A stretch of 64,000 bases of DNA from Novosphingobium terrae (GTDB taxonomy: Bacteria; Pseudomonadota; Alphaproteobacteria; Sphingomonadales; Sphingomonadaceae), in assembly GCF_017163935.1 (NCBI RefSeq), contig NZ_JABVZR010000001.1:682001-746000 (forward strand), given 5' to 3'. The notes beneath the pieces were generated by a model that made no database searches, was not told the origin of the DNA, and saw only the letters and a program-made list of their open reading frames with translations. Positions 18,240-26,987 of this stretch are shown here, one piece after another. The position numbers and the translations under genes were made by a program. How positions within the stretch are numbered: the first letter of the stretch is position 1; each line of letters starts with the position of its first letter.

Positions 18240-18683
18240 ATGCCCCCCGCTTTCTCGCCTCCAACCTATTCTCCGCCCTCTTATTCCCCCAAGCCGTCGA
18301 CCTCGCCGCTGGTGCCTTCCGCGATGGTGGTAGCGGCCATGCGCTGCTGGCGCCGCGCGCGTGACAATGGCGAGCCGGTGCAGCCCAGCCTGACGGCCAC
18401 CTTGCGTCCTCAGGTGGGGGCGATGCTGGCGCCGGTCTTCGCCAGCCTGATGGCCTTGTGCGAGGCGGCGATGGCGCGGCCTTTGAAGGTGGGGGCGGAG
18501 GCTGGCACCGGCCTGTCGGCGGATGAGAGCATGGTGGTGGGGCTGGTCAATGGCTCGCTCAAGCGGCGGGCCTGCCTGACCTGTACCGCCGAGGCGGCCA
18601 GCGCGCTGGATTGCGCGCTGTGCTCGACCCGGTTGATGGTGGCGCAGGCTATGTCTGACCGGATGCCGGTTCTGACGAACTGA
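18240..18683 (+). CDS. Small hypothetical protein with C-terminal CxxC-type cysteines
   Basis: A 147-residue protein. The first 30 residues are Pro/Ser/Tyr-rich (SPPTYSPPSYSPK); the rest looks helical and contains a Cys cluster near the C-terminus (ACLTCTAEAASALDCALC) that could bind metal. A very good ribosome site (AGGAGGAG) precedes the ATG at 18240, which is the main evidence for the start. The gene overlaps the 3' end of the convergent PepSY gene by 35 bases. No family recognised. Confidence 0.65.
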   Translation: MPPAFSPPTYSPPSYSPKPSTSPLVPSAMVVAAMRCWRRARDNGEPVQPSLTATLRPQVGAMLAPVFASLMALCEAAMARPLKVGAEAGTGLSADESMVVGLVNGSLKRRACLTCTAEAASALDCALCSTRLMVAQAMSDRMPVLTN

Positions 18684-20076
18684 TCGCGCGCGTTGCGCCC
18701 AGCCAGCGAGAGAGGGCAGGCAGGCGGGGCAGCAACCAGCGATCGAAGGGCAGCAGCACCGCCAGCGAAAGTGTGAACAGCGGCAGCCAGACCAGCAGCA
18801 GGATCATCAGCGCCCATGGCGCGACGCCTTGCAGTCGCGCCGGATTGGCGGCGGGGCGAGGGGCGCCCAACTGGCCTTGCGGTCTGCGGCGCCACCACAT
18901 CACGCCGCCGCTGACGGCCAGCGTGATCAGCATCAAGGCTGTCGCCAGACCGATCAGCTGGTTGATCCAGCCGAAAAGCTGCCCCTCATGCCAGGCGACG
19001 CCATAGGCCACGACCCTGTCGATGGGGTGGCGGTTGGTGATGTCCTCGCGGGAGGTCAGCTGGCCTTGCGCATCGTAATGCAGCGTGACGCGCAAGGGGC
19101 GGTTCTGCGCATCGGAGCGCACCGCCCAGCCTTGCGCCGCCTTGCCGCTGCTGCCCTCGCCGGAAGGCATGCCCGGCGGCACCACCAACGCGGGGAAGGC
19201 CAGATGGGCGTTGCGTGCGTTGGTGACCATGGTGTCGAGCATGGCATCGTCATCCATGGGCATGGTGGCCATGTGCATGCCCGGCATATCCATTCCGGCC
19301 ATATCCATGCCTGCCATCATCGCGGCATGGTCGTGTTCAGCATGGGGGGCTTCCGCTTGCGGGGCGGGGCGTCCGCCGATGGTCCAGTCCGGCGTGCCCT
19401 GCATCCAGCCCATCTCCTGCCGGATGGCGAGGAAGGCGCTGCCCCAGGCGTCGGCCCATGGCAGGCCGGTGAGAAGCAGCACCAGCGCCAGTCCCGAGAC
19501 CCAGAAGCCCGTCACCGCATGCAGATCGCGCCAGAACACGCGCCCCTTGGCCGTGAGGCGCGGCCAGAGTGTACCCGCAAGGCCTCGCCCGCGCGGCCAC
19601 CACAGATAGAGGCCCGTGACGATCAGCACGATGGCCCAGCTGGCCGCCAGTTCGACGATCCAGCTGCCGCGTCTGCCCAGCAGAAGTTGGCCGTGGATGT
19701 TGCGGTCTATGGCGATGATGCGATTGTCCGGGCGCAATGTGCCCAGCAGGCGGCCTTGCGGGCTGACGAAGGCGTCGGTCATGGTGCCATCGGCAAGGGC
19801 GAGGTGCAGCATGGCGGCGTCGCCCTCGCGTTCGGGGAGGCGGTAATAGGTCAGGTGAGCGCCGGGGAAGGCGGCCAATGCTGCAGCGACCTGCGCCGAG
19901 GGCGGTGCAGCATTGTGGGTCGGCAGGTTGTGGAAGGCGCGTTCTTCCCAGCGCTCCACCTGCGGTTTGAACAGGAACAGCGCGCCCGAGAGCGAGAGCA
20001 GAATCACCAGCGGCAGCACCAGCAGGCCAGCGTAAAAGTGCCAGCGCCAGACGGTGCGGTAGAAGGTTGAGGTCAT
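18649..20076 (-). CDS. PepSY-type inner-membrane protein with Met/His-rich insert
   Basis: A 475-residue PepSY-associated TM-helix protein (PiuB/iron-regulated membrane family). Four main membrane segments are seen at about 15-37, 143-160, 190-205 and near the C-terminus, with PepSY-like periplasmic regions between. Residues 245-280 form a striking insert: HAEHDHA followed by 11 Met in 29 residues (MAGMDMAGMDMPGMHM), a copper-site type of composition. The ATG at 20076 follows GAGGAAAA and begins 11 bases after the TonB receptor stop, so the two form an operon. Family members assist reductive or proton-linked handling of metals taken up by TonB receptors; copper here is inferred from the insert. 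Confidence 0.88.
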   Translation of the reverse strand: MTSTFYRTVWRWHFYAGLLVLPLVILLSLSGALFLFKPQVERWEERAFHNLPTHNAAPPSAQVAAALAAFPGAHLTYYRLPEREGDAAMLHLALADGTMTDAFVSPQGRLLGTLRPDNRIIAIDRNIHGQLLLGRRGSWIVELAASWAIVLIVTGLYLWWPRGRGLAGTLWPRLTAKGRVFWRDLHAVTGFWVSGLALVLLLTGLPWADAWGSAFLAIRQEMGWMQGTPDWTIGGRPAPQAEAPHAEHDHAAMMAGMDMAGMDMPGMHMATMPMDDDAMLDTMVTNARNAHLAFPALVVPPGMPSGEGSSGKAAQGWAVRSDAQNRPLRVTLHYDAQGQLTSREDITNRHPIDRVVAYGVAWHEGQLFGWINQLIGLATALMLITLAVSGGVMWWRRRPQGQLGAPRPAANPARLQGVAPWALMILLLVWLPLFTLSLAVLLPFDRWLLPRLPALSRWLGATRAISSSEPASGQT

Positions 20077-20086
20077 GGGTTTTTCC

Positions 20087-22237
20087 TCAGATATGCGCGC
20101 GCAGGCCGAAGGTGGCCCACAGCGGCATGCCCAGCGCGGGAATGGTGCCGCCGCGCACCGTGGTGCCGTTGGTGGTGGTGACGCCATAACCCTGATCGAG
20201 GTAGCGCACATTGGTCAGGTTCTGCGCCGAGGCGTAGAGTTCCAGCCCCTTTATCACCTGCCAGGACGCGCCCAGATCGAGCGTCGTCGCGCCATCATTG
20301 CGCTGATTGTGCGAGGTGCTGTTCCAATAGGAGGGGAAGCTTTTCACCGTGGCGTTCAGGCTGAACTTGCGGGTGATGCGCCATTGCGCCGAGGCATTGG
20401 CGATCCATTCGGGCACTTGACCCAACTGCTGGTTGATGGGGTCGGGGATCACGCCTGCCGAAGCCGTGGTGTAGCGCGAAGAGGTGAGATGGGCATCGGT
20501 GTAGGTGAAGCCGCCGGTCAGGGAGAGGGGGCCTTGCGACCATGATCCCAGCACCTCGAAGCCGCGCAACACGGTATCGCCTGCGTTGACATATTGGCTC
20601 ACCGTGCCGCCGTTGATGCTGGCAAGGCCGGTGCCGCAATAGTTGGTGGCGGCGGAACAGCCCGACTGCACCGTGGCATAGTCGATGAAGTTCTTCAGCT
20701 TGTTGGTGTAGGCCGTGGCCGACAGCGTCAGCCCGGCCAGCAGTTTGGAGCCATCCAGATCGAAGCCGGCCTCCACGCCCAGATTGGTCTGCGGCTTCAG
20801 ATCGGGGTTCACCGAGGTGGAGTTCGTCCCGCTGATGATCGAGCGGTACATCTGGTTCATCCCCGGCGCGGCGAAATTGCTGTAGCCCGCAGCGCGCAGG
20901 CTGAGCGCCCCCAGCTTCAGCTTGGCGCCGAGGCGCGGGTCGAAGCGGGCGTAGCTCTGGTTGGCGATGGTCTGCGCCACAGGAGAGCCCAGATAGAAGC
21001 CGTTGAGGCTGCCGTTGGCGGTCTGCCAGAAGTCTCCGCGCAGGCCTAGAGTGATGGCCAAAGGTCCATCGCCGGGCACGAAGCTGGCCTGAGCGAAGAC
21101 GCCCTCGAACTGGTGTCGCGCGTGGGACAGCAGATTGCCGGTGGCGCCTGACGTGCCGAAGAAATTCACCGGATCGTTGCTGGTGATGGTGCGGCCATCG
21201 ACGCCCAGCTTGATGTCATGCAGCGCGCCAAGACTGGCCTGCCACACCAGCGATGCGCCCAGATTGCTGTAAGTGGCATGCTCGGTCTGCGACACATAGG
21301 GCACGCCCACGGACGGGTTGAAGATGCTGAAAGATGGCGACTGGCCGACGTTGGTGGTGTCCATCGCGCCCGAGCCATACCAGCCATTCAGCGACAGCTT
21401 GCCGGGGCCGACACCCTTCTCGCCGCCAAAGCTGATGCGGAAGGTGTCCCAGCGGTTGCTGGTGCCCTGCCAGACTTGGCCGGTCTGGCGCAGGCTGTGC
21501 CACAGGGCCGAGACATAAAGGTGTGCGTCGGGCGCGACATCGGCATGCAGGCTGCCGCCCAGATTGAGGTTCCGCGATGCTGTGGCGACCATATAGGGGT
21601 TGCGATAGGCCTCTGGCGTCTTGTTATAGCCGTCGCTGGTGGTGTCCGATGCGGTGATCCCTGCCACCACGCCCGGCGCGATGCCGATCCCGGCATTCGC
21701 GGTGGCCGAGTAAGTCTTGTAGCTGCCCGCGCTGATGTCCAGATCCATATGGCCTGCTTCAGGGCGCTTCGAGACGATGTTGACGATGCCGCCCATCGCC
21801 ATATTGCCCCACAGGCTGGTGGCGCCGCCGCCGCGGATCACCTCGATGCTTTCGATCTGGCCCTTGGCCACCTGGTTCCAGTCGACCACGCGGAAATAGG
21901 GATCGTTCATCGGCATGCCGTCCAGCATGACCAGCGTGTTGACATTGGTGGTGGTGCCAAAGCCGCGAATGCTGAAGGTGTCGCCCGTGGGGTGGAGCGC
22001 GGCGGCGGGCTGGTTCAGCGTGAAGATGCCGGGGATGTGGTTGACGATCTGGTCTGTGGCCATGGCGGGGGCGGCCTGAACATCTTTCGCCGACAGCACG
22101 CTGGCGGAAACATCCATATCTTTGAGCGCCGTGCCGCGTGCAGCGGTGACGACGATACCGGTGCTGTCAGCCTCATCGGCCATGGCGGGGAGGGCGCCGG
22201 CCAGCATGGCGGGCAGCGCGAAGAAAACAGTCTTCAT
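20087..22237 (-). CDS. TonB-dependent outer-membrane receptor (probable metal or metallophore)
   Basis: A 716-residue TonB-dependent receptor. The signal peptide is MKTVFFALPAMLAGALPAMA. The plug domain follows (about 40-150, with VNHIPGIFTLNQ and IRGFGTTTNVNTLVMLDGMPMND), then the 22-strand barrel ending in the usual aromatic-poor terminal strand (TFGLRAHI). The ATG at 22237 is chosen over an upstream start because it gives the signal peptide directly. Upstream is a DUF2946 gene and immediately downstream a Met/His-rich PepSY protein, a grouping that fits copper or another transition metal. The receptor itself shows no obvious metal-rich loop, so the ligand rests on context. Confidence 0.9.
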   Translation of the reverse strand: MKTVFFALPAMLAGALPAMADEADSTGIVVTAARGTALKDMDVSASVLSAKDVQAAPAMATDQIVNHIPGIFTLNQPAAALHPTGDTFSIRGFGTTTNVNTLVMLDGMPMNDPYFRVVDWNQVAKGQIESIEVIRGGGATSLWGNMAMGGIVNIVSKRPEAGHMDLDISAGSYKTYSATANAGIGIAPGVVAGITASDTTSDGYNKTPEAYRNPYMVATASRNLNLGGSLHADVAPDAHLYVSALWHSLRQTGQVWQGTSNRWDTFRISFGGEKGVGPGKLSLNGWYGSGAMDTTNVGQSPSFSIFNPSVGVPYVSQTEHATYSNLGASLVWQASLGALHDIKLGVDGRTITSNDPVNFFGTSGATGNLLSHARHQFEGVFAQASFVPGDGPLAITLGLRGDFWQTANGSLNGFYLGSPVAQTIANQSYARFDPRLGAKLKLGALSLRAAGYSNFAAPGMNQMYRSIISGTNSTSVNPDLKPQTNLGVEAGFDLDGSKLLAGLTLSATAYTNKLKNFIDYATVQSGCSAATNYCGTGLASINGGTVSQYVNAGDTVLRGFEVLGSWSQGPLSLTGGFTYTDAHLTSSRYTTASAGVIPDPINQQLGQVPEWIANASAQWRITRKFSLNATVKSFPSYWNSTSHNQRNDGATTLDLGASWQVIKGLELYASAQNLTNVRYLDQGYGVTTTNGTTVRGGTIPALGMPLWATFGLRAHI

Positions 22238-22331
22238 GAAACATCCTGTCCTGAGCAAGGCGCATGCCGTTCGCTGTGCTTATGAGCAGCGATGGATGCG
22301 AAATCCCGCGCGCGGGGCGCGGGCCACTGGG

Positions 22332-22730
22332 TCAGGAGAGGGCAGGTGGTCCGCGCAGCGGCGGGCGCAGGAAGGCGATGCGGCGCGGTGCGGGTGCCAG
22401 AACGGGCGCAAAGCCCAGCGCCAGAACAAACGCCAGCGCCACCGCCAGCAGCAGCGGATCGGCACCGCCCAGCATGGCATGACCAAGCGCCGTGAAGTGG
22501 CAGGGGCTGTCGCTCTTGGCCTTATCCTCGCCGGAGTGGCTTGAGGGCAGAACGATCTTTTGCGTCACCTGCTGACCCAGCGCATCGGCGCAGATCTGCA
22601 CCGTCAACACGCGAGAGTCGCTGCCCAGCATAAAACCGGCGGGCACCAGCGCCTTCATCGCCAGAGTCAGCGCGATCAACAGCGCTGCCACACGGCGATG
22701 ATGGAGGAAAAAGGCGCGAAGGGCGGTCAT
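22332..22730 (-). CDS. DUF2946-family small membrane protein
   Basis: A 132-residue protein with an N-terminal membrane helix containing the family signature (LTLAMKALVPAGFM), a periplasmic loop with ICADALG and a CH pair (SPCHFTALGHAM), and a second hydrophobic segment near 95-112. DUF2946 proteins occur beside TonB receptors and PepSY proteins in proteobacteria and are often linked to copper. The ATG at 22730 is used; a GTG at 22757 is possible. It is first in the minus-strand unit with the receptor, separated by 94 bases. Confidence 0.78.
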   Translation of the reverse strand: MTALRAFFLHHRRVAALLIALTLAMKALVPAGFMLGSDSRVLTVQICADALGQQVTQKIVLPSSHSGEDKAKSDSPCHFTALGHAMLGGADPLLLAVALAFVLALGFAPVLAPAPRRIAFLRPPLRGPPALS

Positions 22731-22821
22731 GCTGGTGGCGTCTCTACAACAGGTCACAAGCTTATACCATTGTCCCCATGGTCGATATGCAGGTTCAATT
22801 TGTCAATTTGGCGGCATATCC

Positions 22822-22884
22822 CTACCGGGGCGCTCGACAAAGGGGCGGGAGGCCCCATCGCGCCGCATCTGGCGCGCCGGGTAG
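22822..22884 (+). promoter_or_regulatory. Possible structured 5' leader (three-way junction)
   Basis: CTACCGG (22822-22828) can pair with CC-G-GGTAG (22877-22884, one bulge). Two hairpins lie inside: GGGGC/GCCCC (22842-22856) and CGCGCC/GGCGCG (22859-22876). The closing helix ends nine bases before the receptor ATG, so folding could affect ribosome access. No known riboswitch signature (TPP, FMN, cobalamin) was recognised, and GC-rich DNA folds easily. Confidence 0.3.
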
Positions 22885-22893
22885 AAAGATTTG

Positions 22894-25224
22894 ATGATGG
22901 TTGCGACTGCTGTTTTCCGCTCCGCTTCGCGCAAGCTGGCCCTGTTGGCGACGGGCGCCGCGCTGGCGCTGCCTTTGGTGGGCCATGCCGAGGCCTCGCC
23001 AGATGCCGCCGAGCAGGCGCATGAAAACACTACCATTCGCGTCGTCGGCCATCCCGATCCCGAAGGCCTGCTGCCCGACCAGAGCGCGCCCAAGGCGATC
23101 AGCGCCGTCTCCAGCGCCTTTATCGAGAAGCAGGCGCCCACCTTCAACGCCTTCCAGCTGGTGAACCTGCTGCCGGGCGCCAATGTCTCGATGAGCGATC
23201 CCTTCGGCCTGTCGACCAGCTCCAGCCTCACCCTGCGCGGGCTGGGTCAGGACGAGATCGGCGTGCTGATGGAGGGCGCCCCCCAGAACGACATCGGCTA
23301 TTACTACGCCTATCCCTCGCAATTTGCCGATGCCGAGAATGTGAAGCAGGTGGCGCTGGGGCAGGGTTCGGTCGATCTCGATTCGCCGATTGTGAATGGC
23401 GCGGGCGGCTTGCTGTCGCTCAGCCTCGATGATCCGCATCAGAAGATGGGCGCGCTGGTGGACGGCACGCTCGGATCGTACAATCTGCGGCGCTTTTTCG
23501 GGCGCTTCGACACCGGCCAGATCGGCAGCAGCGGCCTGCGCGCCTTCGTCTCCTATTCGAACACCTATGCCGACAACTGGCGCAACCCCGGCTATGAGCG
23601 CCGCCAGCACATCGACACCAAGCTGCTGAAGGAATGGGGCGAGGAAAACCGCGCCAGCATCGCCTTCTCGTTCAACGATGCCCGCAACTCCACCTATGCC
23701 AACCCCACGCTGGCCGACTGGCAGAGCTATGGCCGCTCCTATGGCTTCGATGCCACCTATGCAGCGGGCGGAGCGAACTATTGGCGGCTCTATCGCCAGC
23801 CCTTCCGCAATGAGTATGTCTCGGCCCCGGTGCATCTGAAACTGGCCGACAATCTGCGCTTCGACAGCACCTTCTACCTGCAATATGGCTATGGCAACGC
23901 GCCCTATGGCACGGAATTGACCACCACCGGCAATTACCTCGGCACGCAGGCATTGACGCAGCCGATCAACCTGCCGGGCGCGGTGGATGGCACGGCCACG
24001 GTGCTGGGCAATTACATCGGCAGCCAGTTCCGCACGGGCGATGTCGCCAAGCTGACCTACAGCGCGGGCCGCCACACGCTGACCGCCGGCCTGTGGTTCG
24101 ATTACGGCAGCGACCATGACACCCAAAGCTTCACCAGCCTGAACGACAATGGCCTGCCGCTCGACCAGTGGGGCTATGACAGTAACGCCATCCACACCGC
24201 CGATGGCCGTCTGCTGGCGCTGGAGAACATCACCACCATCACCGTCACCAAGGGCTTCTTCCTGGCCGACAGCTTTGCCATCACGCCCAGGCTGAAGGTG
24301 GATATGGGCTTCAAGGGCGTGGATCTGCTGCACAACGGCCACAACTGGCTGCCCGGCAACCAGAGCGCCGTCCGCACCGACAGCTTTGCCGCCCTGCCGC
24401 GCGCCTCGGTGCATTACCAGTTGGATGACCGTCAGCAGATCTTCGCCAATGTGACGACCAACTTCCGCGCCCCCGATCAATACACCATGTATGACACCTA
24501 TGATGGCTTCGGCGGCATCGCCAGCCAGGGCACCACGGCGCTGAAGAACGAATATTCGATCAGCGAGGAGCTGGGCTATCGCTGGCAGGGGCGCAACCTG
24601 TCGGCCTCGGTCACGGCGTTCCATTACAACTTCCGCAACCGCCAATTGGCGACGCTGGCCGATATCAATGGCGCGCAGGTCTACACCACGATCAATGCGG
24701 GGCATCAGACCTCATACGGCGTCGATGCCGAGGTGGACTGGCGCCCGATGGAGGGCCTCAGCTTCTACGCCTCGGGCGAGTGGCTGCATGCAAGGCTGGG
24801 CGACAACCTTCCCGTTGGCGATGATTTCCTGCCCACGCGTGGCAAGCAGGCGGTGCAGGCTCCTGCCGTGCAGTTGGGCCTTGGCGGTACCTATGACGAC
24901 AAGCGGCTGTTCGGCAGCTTTGCGCTGAAATATGTCGGCAAGCAGTACAGCACCTTCATGAATGACGAGCACATTGGTGCCTATGCCACGCTGGACCTCT
25001 CGCTGGGCGTGCATCTGGCCGACTGGATCGACGGCAAGCGCACCGATCTGCGGGTGAACCTGATCAACCTGACCAATCCGCATGTGCTCTCGGGCGTGTC
25101 GGGTATCAGCCCCAATGCGCAGGACACGGTCGGCACCAATGGCACGGTGATCGCCGGTGCCGCGCCGACCTATTACATCGGCAGCGGGCGTGCCTTCTCG
25201 GTAACGCTGGCCCGCGCGTTCTGA
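22894..25224 (+). CDS. TonB-dependent receptor of a kinase/PnuC salvage operon
   Basis: A 776-residue TonB-dependent receptor. A signal peptide with hydrophobic core LALLATGAALALPLVG is followed by a TonB-box-like ENTTIRVVG, the plug (FNAFQLVNLLPGANVSMSDP, then LRGLGQDEIGVLMEGAPQND) and a barrel ending GRAFSVTLARAF with the terminal Phe. Several tandem starts exist (TTG 22891, ATG 22894, ATG 22897); no strong Shine-Dalgarno is seen, and a possible leader structure precedes it. The next genes, a kinase 8 bases downstream and a PnuC transporter, suggest the ligand is a vitamin or nucleoside that is imported and phosphorylated. Confidence 0.9.
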   Translation: MMVATAVFRSASRKLALLATGAALALPLVGHAEASPDAAEQAHENTTIRVVGHPDPEGLLPDQSAPKAISAVSSAFIEKQAPTFNAFQLVNLLPGANVSMSDPFGLSTSSSLTLRGLGQDEIGVLMEGAPQNDIGYYYAYPSQFADAENVKQVALGQGSVDLDSPIVNGAGGLLSLSLDDPHQKMGALVDGTLGSYNLRRFFGRFDTGQIGSSGLRAFVSYSNTYADNWRNPGYERRQHIDTKLLKEWGEENRASIAFSFNDARNSTYANPTLADWQSYGRSYGFDATYAAGGANYWRLYRQPFRNEYVSAPVHLKLADNLRFDSTFYLQYGYGNAPYGTELTTTGNYLGTQALTQPINLPGAVDGTATVLGNYIGSQFRTGDVAKLTYSAGRHTLTAGLWFDYGSDHDTQSFTSLNDNGLPLDQWGYDSNAIHTADGRLLALENITTITVTKGFFLADSFAITPRLKVDMGFKGVDLLHNGHNWLPGNQSAVRTDSFAALPRASVHYQLDDRQQIFANVTTNFRAPDQYTMYDTYDGFGGIASQGTTALKNEYSISEELGYRWQGRNLSASVTAFHYNFRNRQLATLADINGAQVYTTINAGHQTSYGVDAEVDWRPMEGLSFYASGEWLHARLGDNLPVGDDFLPTRGKQAVQAPAVQLGLGGTYDDKRLFGSFALKYVGKQYSTFMNDEHIGAYATLDLSLGVHLADWIDGKRTDLRVNLINLTNPHVLSGVSGISPNAQDTVGTNGTVIAGAAPTYYIGSGRAFSVTLARAF

Positions 25225-25231
25225 TGACACG

Positions 25232-26377
25232 ATGAGCGGTGACCCGCATCTGATCCACGGCATGGGCACCGGGCTGGAAGCCCCCAGCTGGCCCGCCATC
25301 ACGCCGGATGAGGCGGAGGCAGTCCTGTCCCGCTTCCCGCAGGCCGGGCGGCTTGAGGCGCTGGAGTGGCATTCGCCGCGCCCGTTCTCCTCGGCGGCTT
25401 TGGCGCGGACGGATCGCGGAGAGCTGTTCCTCAAGCGCCATAGCCGCCGCCTGCGGAGCCCTGAGGGATTGGCGCAAGAACATGCCTTTATCGCCCATCT
25501 GGCGAGCAAGGGCCAACCGGTGGCCGATCTGCTGGTGGCGGAGAACGGCGCCACCGCTCTGGCGCAAGGCGATTGGACTTGGGAAATCCACCGCAAGGCA
25601 CAGGGCCTCGATCTCTACCGAGACCGCCAATCATGGACGCCCTTTATCGAGCCCGGCCATGCCTTTGCCGCAGGCGCCGCGCTGGCCCGGCTGCACCGCG
25701 CGGCGGAGGGTTTTGCCGCACCCGCAAGGCCCGTCCAGCCGCTGGTCACCAGCCTGAGCATCCTGCCCGCGCCAGACCCTCTGGCGGCGGCGCGGACCTA
25801 TATCGCGGCCCGCCCGGCACTGGCCACCTATCTGGCCGACAAGCCTTGGCAGGCCGAACTGTCGCGCCTCTTCGCCGCGCTGGACTTGCCCGCACTGCAA
25901 CCCCTTCTAGCCGCGCAACCCAAACTCTGGACGCATAACGATTGGCACCCCTCCAACCTGCTGTGGAGTGTTGAAGGCGAGGTGGCGACAGTCCTCGATT
26001 TCGGCCTGTCGGACCGCACCTGCGCGCTGCATGATCTCGCCACCGCGCTGGAACGCGTGGCGGTGCGCTGGCTGGAATTGGGGCCGGATGGAACCGCCAT
26101 CACCGAGCCCGAGGATGCGCTGGCGCTGCTTTCAGGCTACGCCAGCGTAACCCCGCTCACCCCGCAGGATCGCGATCTGCTCGCCCGCCTGCTGCCGCTG
26201 GTGCATGTGGAATTCGCCCTGTCCGAAGCCGATTACTTCCACGGCGTGCTGGGCAAGGCGCAGGATGCCGATCTGGCATGGCACGGTTTCCTGATCGGCC
26301 ACGCCGAATGGTTCCTCACGGCAGAGGGGCAGGACCTTCTGGCGCTTGTCCGCAACGCCGCTTTGCCGCACACCTAA
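25232..26377 (+). CDS. APH/ChoK-fold small-molecule kinase
   Basis: A 381-residue phosphotransferase of the aminoglycoside/choline kinase superfamily. A likely ATP-binding Lys lies in LFLKRH (residue 68); the catalytic loop is THNDWHPSNLLW (Asp near 237) and the metal-binding DFG is at about 256-258 (VLDFGLSDRT). It lies between a TonB receptor and a PnuC transporter, so it probably traps the imported substrate by phosphorylation, as thiamine or nucleoside kinases do, rather than conferring drug resistance. Bacterial thiamine kinase ThiK belongs to this fold, which makes thiamine a reasonable candidate. No strong ribosome site; coupling from the receptor stop is likely. Confidence 0.85.
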   Translation: MSGDPHLIHGMGTGLEAPSWPAITPDEAEAVLSRFPQAGRLEALEWHSPRPFSSAALARTDRGELFLKRHSRRLRSPEGLAQEHAFIAHLASKGQPVADLLVAENGATALAQGDWTWEIHRKAQGLDLYRDRQSWTPFIEPGHAFAAGAALARLHRAAEGFAAPARPVQPLVTSLSILPAPDPLAAARTYIAARPALATYLADKPWQAELSRLFAALDLPALQPLLAAQPKLWTHNDWHPSNLLWSVEGEVATVLDFGLSDRTCALHDLATALERVAVRWLELGPDGTAITEPEDALALLSGYASVTPLTPQDRDLLARLLPLVHVEFALSEADYFHGVLGKAQDADLAWHGFLIGHAEWFLTAEGQDLLALVRNAALPHT

Positions 26378-26396
26378 GACCCCACACAAAGGCCGC

Positions 26397-26984
26397 ATGA
26401 TGACGCTGTTTGGCATGTCCCTGTTCGAGATCGTCGCTGTCATCGTCAGCTTTGTCGGCATCTGGCTAACGGCGCGGCGCCATATGCTGTGCTGGCCGGT
26501 CTGCCTCGCGGCCTGCGCACTCTATTTCAAGCTGTTCCGCGACGAAAAGCTCTATGCCGATATGGCGCTGCAGCTGCTCTTCGGCCTCGGCATCGCCTAT
26601 GGCTGGATCGCCTGGCGCGGCGACCGCGACGCCAGCGGCGAGGTCATCGTCCGCCCCCTGCCGCCCGGCGAGGCGCTGATCGGGCTCACCGCAGGGGCCA
26701 TTGGCGCCGTCGCCATCGGCTGGTTCACCAGCCATTACACCGATGCCGCGCTGCCCTGGGTGGACTCTGGCCTCACCAGCTTCAGCCTTGTGGCGCAGCT
26801 GTGGACGGCGCGCCGCCACAAGGCCAACTGGCTGCTGTGGATCGTGGTGGACGTGATCTATGTCGGCATGTTCGTCTTCAAGGGGCTGTACCCGACCGCC
26901 GTGCTCTATGCCGCGATGGTGGGGCTGGCGGCGATGGGCTATGTCGATTGGCACAAGGCCGGGCGCAGACCGCTGACTGCGTAG
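26397..26984 (+). CDS. pnuC: PnuC-family vitamin-precursor transporter
   Basis: A 195-residue inner-membrane protein with seven or so helices. The family signature lies in the C-terminal half: NWLLWIVVDVIYVGMF, then KGLYPTAVLYAAMVGLAAMGY and a final W. PnuC relatives carry nicotinamide riboside (PnuC), thiamine (PnuT), riboflavin (PnuX) or deoxynucleosides by facilitated diffusion and depend on a kinase to trap the substrate, which matches the preceding gene. The ATG at 26397 is chosen over an open frame from 26346. It ends 3 bases before the convergent sensor kinase gene. The exact ligand is not decided by the sequence. Confidence 0.88.
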   Translation: MMTLFGMSLFEIVAVIVSFVGIWLTARRHMLCWPVCLAACALYFKLFRDEKLYADMALQLLFGLGIAYGWIAWRGDRDASGEVIVRPLPPGEALIGLTAGAIGAVAIGWFTSHYTDAALPWVDSGLTSFSLVAQLWTARRHKANWLLWIVVDVIYVGMFVFKGLYPTAVLYAAMVGLAAMGYVDWHKAGRRPLTA

Positions 26985-26987
26985 GGC

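Noticed and set aside
22758..22893. TPP or other known riboswitch before the PnuC operon
   Set aside because: No CUGAGA, GGGGUGC or other known consensus was found. Only an unassigned fold is reported.
22822..24705. 627-residue open frame on the minus strand
   Set aside because: Antisense to the TonB receptor, which has complete plug and barrel motifs.
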